Assembly: GCF_900115065.1 (NCBI RefSeq)
Contig: NZ_FOVE01000016.1
Coordinates: forward strand, 1 to 64,000
Source: Formivibrio citricus
GTDB taxonomy: Bacteria; Pseudomonadota; Gammaproteobacteria; Burkholderiales; Chitinibacteraceae
DNA: 64,000 nt
Direction: 5' to 3'
Below, piece by piece: positions 62,078 through 64,000 of the stretch. The notes below the pieces were generated by a model. It was not told the origin of the DNA, searched no databases, and saw nothing but the letters and a program-made list of their open reading frames with translations. The position numbers were made by a program, and so were the translations under genes. Positions within the stretch are counted from its first letter, which is position 1; every line of letters starts with the position of its first letter.

Positions 62078-63274
62078 ATGTCCGAATCGCTGGATCAACT
62101 GAAGATCAACCGCAGTGACGCCCCGCACCGCAAACGGCGTTGGCACAAACCCTTCTTGCTGGCCACGCTGGCCGTTGCCGTGATCGGCATCGTGGCGATT
62201 GCCGCCCGCGGCAAGGCGGTGGAAGTCGAAACCGTGCGCGTCACCCAAGCCTGGCCGGCGCAGGCCATCACCCAGCTCAATGCGACTGGCTATGTGACCG
62301 CCGACCGCAAGGCCTCCGTAGCCAGCAAGGGAACGGGGCGACTGGAATGGCTGGGCGTACGCGAAGGCAGCGCGGTCAAGGAAGGCGAGATCATCGCCCG
62401 GCTGGAAAATACCGACATGCAGGCGCAACTGGCGCAAGCCCACGCCAATGTCGAAGTAGCCAGGGCGCAGCAGCAAAAGCTCGAGGCCGACCGGCTCGAT
62501 GCCCGACTCAACCTCAAGCGCCAGAAGGAGCTTGCGACGCAGAAGTTCGTTTCGCCCTCCGCGGTCGATACTGCGGAAAGCCGCTACCAGCAAGCCGTTT
62601 CCGCCGTCGCAGCCCAAGCCGCCACGGTCAGGATGATGCAGGCCGCCGAACGCAACGCCCAGGCCGCGCTCGACAACACCATCATCCGCGCACCGTTTGC
62701 CGGCGTGGTTCTGACCAAGCAGGCCAATGTCGGCGACGTGGTTGCGCCTTTCAGCACCAGCGCCGATTCAAAGGGCGCGGTCGTGAGCATGGCCGATCTT
62801 TCCACGCTGGAAGTCGAGGCCGACGTTTCCGAAACCAGTCTCGCCAAGGCCCGCGTCGGCCAGCCGTGCGAAATCCAGCTCGATGCCCTGCCCGACAAGC
62901 GCCTGCTCGGCTCCGTGGCGCGCATCGTGCCGACCGTGGATCGCAGCAAGGCCACAGTCAAGTTCAAGATCAAGTTTGAAGAAACCGACGCCCGCGTGCT
63001 GCCGGACATGAGCGCCAAGGTGGCGTTCCTTTCCCGCCCCTTGAAAGATGACGAACGCCAGCCGCGCCTGGCCGTCGCACCGGAAGCCGTCAAAGACGGC
63101 ATTGCCTTCGTCGTCGGCAAGGACAATACCGTCAGCGCGCGCAAGGTCACGCTGGGCGACAAGCTCGGCGATCTCGTCGAGGTAAAAGAAGGACTGCAAA
63201 ACGGCGAAACCGTCGTACTCGCCCCCTCCCCTCGCCTGAAGGACGGCGCCCGCATCGCGGAGAAAAAGAAGTGA
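62078..63274 (+). CDS. HlyD/MacA-type periplasmic adaptor subunit
   Basis: A protein of 398 residues. One TM helix (about 24-43), a lipoyl-like domain (ASKGTGRLEWLGVREGSAVK), a coiled-coil hairpin (about 125-190), the second lipoyl half (IIRAPFAGVVLTKQANVGDV) and beta-barrel domains follow. It bridges an inner-membrane ABC transporter and an outer-membrane channel. The next gene overlaps by GTGA and encodes the ATPase, so this is a MacAB-like exporter operon; substrate unknown. The 228-bp gap upstream must hold promoters for it and for xseB. Confidence 0.92.
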   Translation: MSESLDQLKINRSDAPHRKRRWHKPFLLATLAVAVIGIVAIAARGKAVEVETVRVTQAWPAQAITQLNATGYVTADRKASVASKGTGRLEWLGVREGSAVKEGEIIARLENTDMQAQLAQAHANVEVARAQQQKLEADRLDARLNLKRQKELATQKFVSPSAVDTAESRYQQAVSAVAAQAATVRMMQAAERNAQAALDNTIIRAPFAGVVLTKQANVGDVVAPFSTSADSKGAVVSMADLSTLEVEADVSETSLAKARVGQPCEIQLDALPDKRLLGSVARIVPTVDRSKATVKFKIKFEETDARVLPDMSAKVAFLSRPLKDDERQPRLAVAPEAVKDGIAFVVGKDNTVSARKVTLGDKLGDLVEVKEGLQNGETVVLAPSPRLKDGARIAEKKK

Positions 63275-63969
63275 GCCTTGCCGTCAGCCTGAAAAACGTC
63301 AGCAAGAGCTACCACCGTGGCGACCAGACCATTGAAGTACTGACCGGCATCAGTTTCGACATCCCCGATGGCGATTACCTGGCGCTGATGGGTCCGTCCG
63401 GATCGGGCAAATCCACGCTGCTCAACCTGATTGCCGGCATCGACAAACCCACCTCCGGGCAGATCCTGGTGCGCGACGTGGACATCGCCACGCTCAACGA
63501 TGCCGAACTCGCCGACTGGCGCGCCGGACACGTCGGCTTCATCTTCCAGTTCTACAACCTGATGCCGGTGCTGACCGCACAAGAAAACGTCGAGCTGCCA
63601 TTACTGCTCACCCCTCTCTCCCGCCGCGAGCGCCGCGAACGCGCGCTGCTGGCGCTTGAGCTCGTCGGGCTCGCCGACCGGGTCAATCACACGCCGTCCG
63701 AGCTTTCTGGCGGCCAGCAACAGCGCGTCGCCATCGCTCGCGCCATCGTCAGCGACCCCACGCTGATCGTCGCCGACGAACCGACCGGCGACCTCGACCG
63801 AAAATCGGGCGAAGAAATCCTGCATCTTCTGGAGCGCCTGAACCGCGATCTGGGCAAGACCATCGTCATGGTCACCCATGACCAGAAGGCAGCCGATGCC
63901 GCGCGCGCCGTGCGCCATCTGGAAAAAGGCGAATTGTCGGGGCTGGAAAGTAAGCGCCCGCTTGGGTAA
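63271..63969 (+). CDS. ABC transporter ATP-binding protein, MacB/LolD type
   Basis: A protein of 232 residues starting at GTG 63271, overlapping the previous stop. Walker A is GPSGSGKST, the Q loop IFQFYNL, the signature [15 protein letters not shown], Walker [13 protein letters not shown] and the switch His in VTHDQ. The permease gene expected next would lie beyond the right edge. Confidence 0.93.
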   Translation: MSLAVSLKNVSKSYHRGDQTIEVLTGISFDIPDGDYLALMGPSGSGKSTLLNLIAGIDKPTSGQILVRDVDIATLNDAELADWRAGHVGFIFQFYNLMPVLTAQENVELPLLLTPLSRRERRERALLALELVGLADRVNHTPSELSGGQQQRVAIARAIVSDPTLIVADEPTGDLDRKSGEEILHLLERLNRDLGKTIVMVTHDQKAADAARAVRHLEKGELSGLESKRPLG

Positions 63970-64000
63970 TCCAAGAATCACAGCCGCCGATCCATCTTTC

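Noticed and set aside
62584-63582. A 332-codon minus-strand ORF opposite the HlyD and ABC genes
   Set aside because: Both plus-strand genes have strong motifs and overlap by GTGA; the minus frame is a shadow.

Overview
The window is about 59% G+C chromosomal DNA that looks like a betaproteobacterium, probably Rhodocyclales-like. This is inferred from the surE-pcm-nlpD-rpoS cluster, a DUF2863 protein, a phasin (a sign of polyhydroxyalkanoate storage), a ProQ/FinO RNA chaperone and interspersed palindromic repeats. No rRNA or CRISPR array is present. One tRNA with a CAT anticodon lies at 55881-55959.

Region 1-13.5 kb is the accessory and most unusual part. Two tandem paralogous exported TPR-CHAT proteases run leftward; the first is cut by the window edge. 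Rightward follow a ClsB-like phospholipase D protein, an ECF-like sigma factor, a single-pass membrane protein that could be its anti-sigma, an exported caspase-family protease and an exported TPR protein. Next comes a five-gene cluster. Two of its proteins carry a C-terminal domain like that of the flagellar rotor protein FliG. A third resembles the cytoplasmic loop and tail of the stator protein MotA with all membrane helices missing. A small two-TM protein and an exported DUF3617-like protein complete the set. The same TGAY-N16-CGTC box lies 33-35 nt upstream of both TPR-CHAT genes and the TPR gene, so I propose it as the target of the local sigma factor. The model is a protease-linked envelope signalling or conflict locus that borrows a stator/rotor-like protein pair.

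Region 13.5-22.5 kb holds decayed mobile DNA (a Dam methylase tail against a transposase tail), ProQ, phasin, DUF2863, SDR, GNAT, a YkgJ-like protein and a DctB/DctD-like two-component system. A 271-bp MITE-like element and a structured dispersed repeat follow.

Region 22.5-42.5 kb is mostly housekeeping: trhP, a patatin, comF/bioB, surE-pcm-nlpD-rpoS, a DHH phosphoesterase, an orphan ParA, PIN-PhoH, bcp/dcd, an AhpD-like protein, cysS, a kinase-HDOD-GAF fusion, malQ, a small membrane protein and HU.

Region 42.5-64 kb holds hrpA, an adenylate cyclase, asparaginase, smpB, plsY, folB, a Tim44-like protein, two lipoproteins, a Crp/Fnr regulator, a thioesterase, rsmJ-mtfA, the tRNA, ltaE, qmcA/nfeD, the isoprenoid operon xseB-ispA-dxs, and the start of an HlyD/ABC exporter operon that continues past the right edge.
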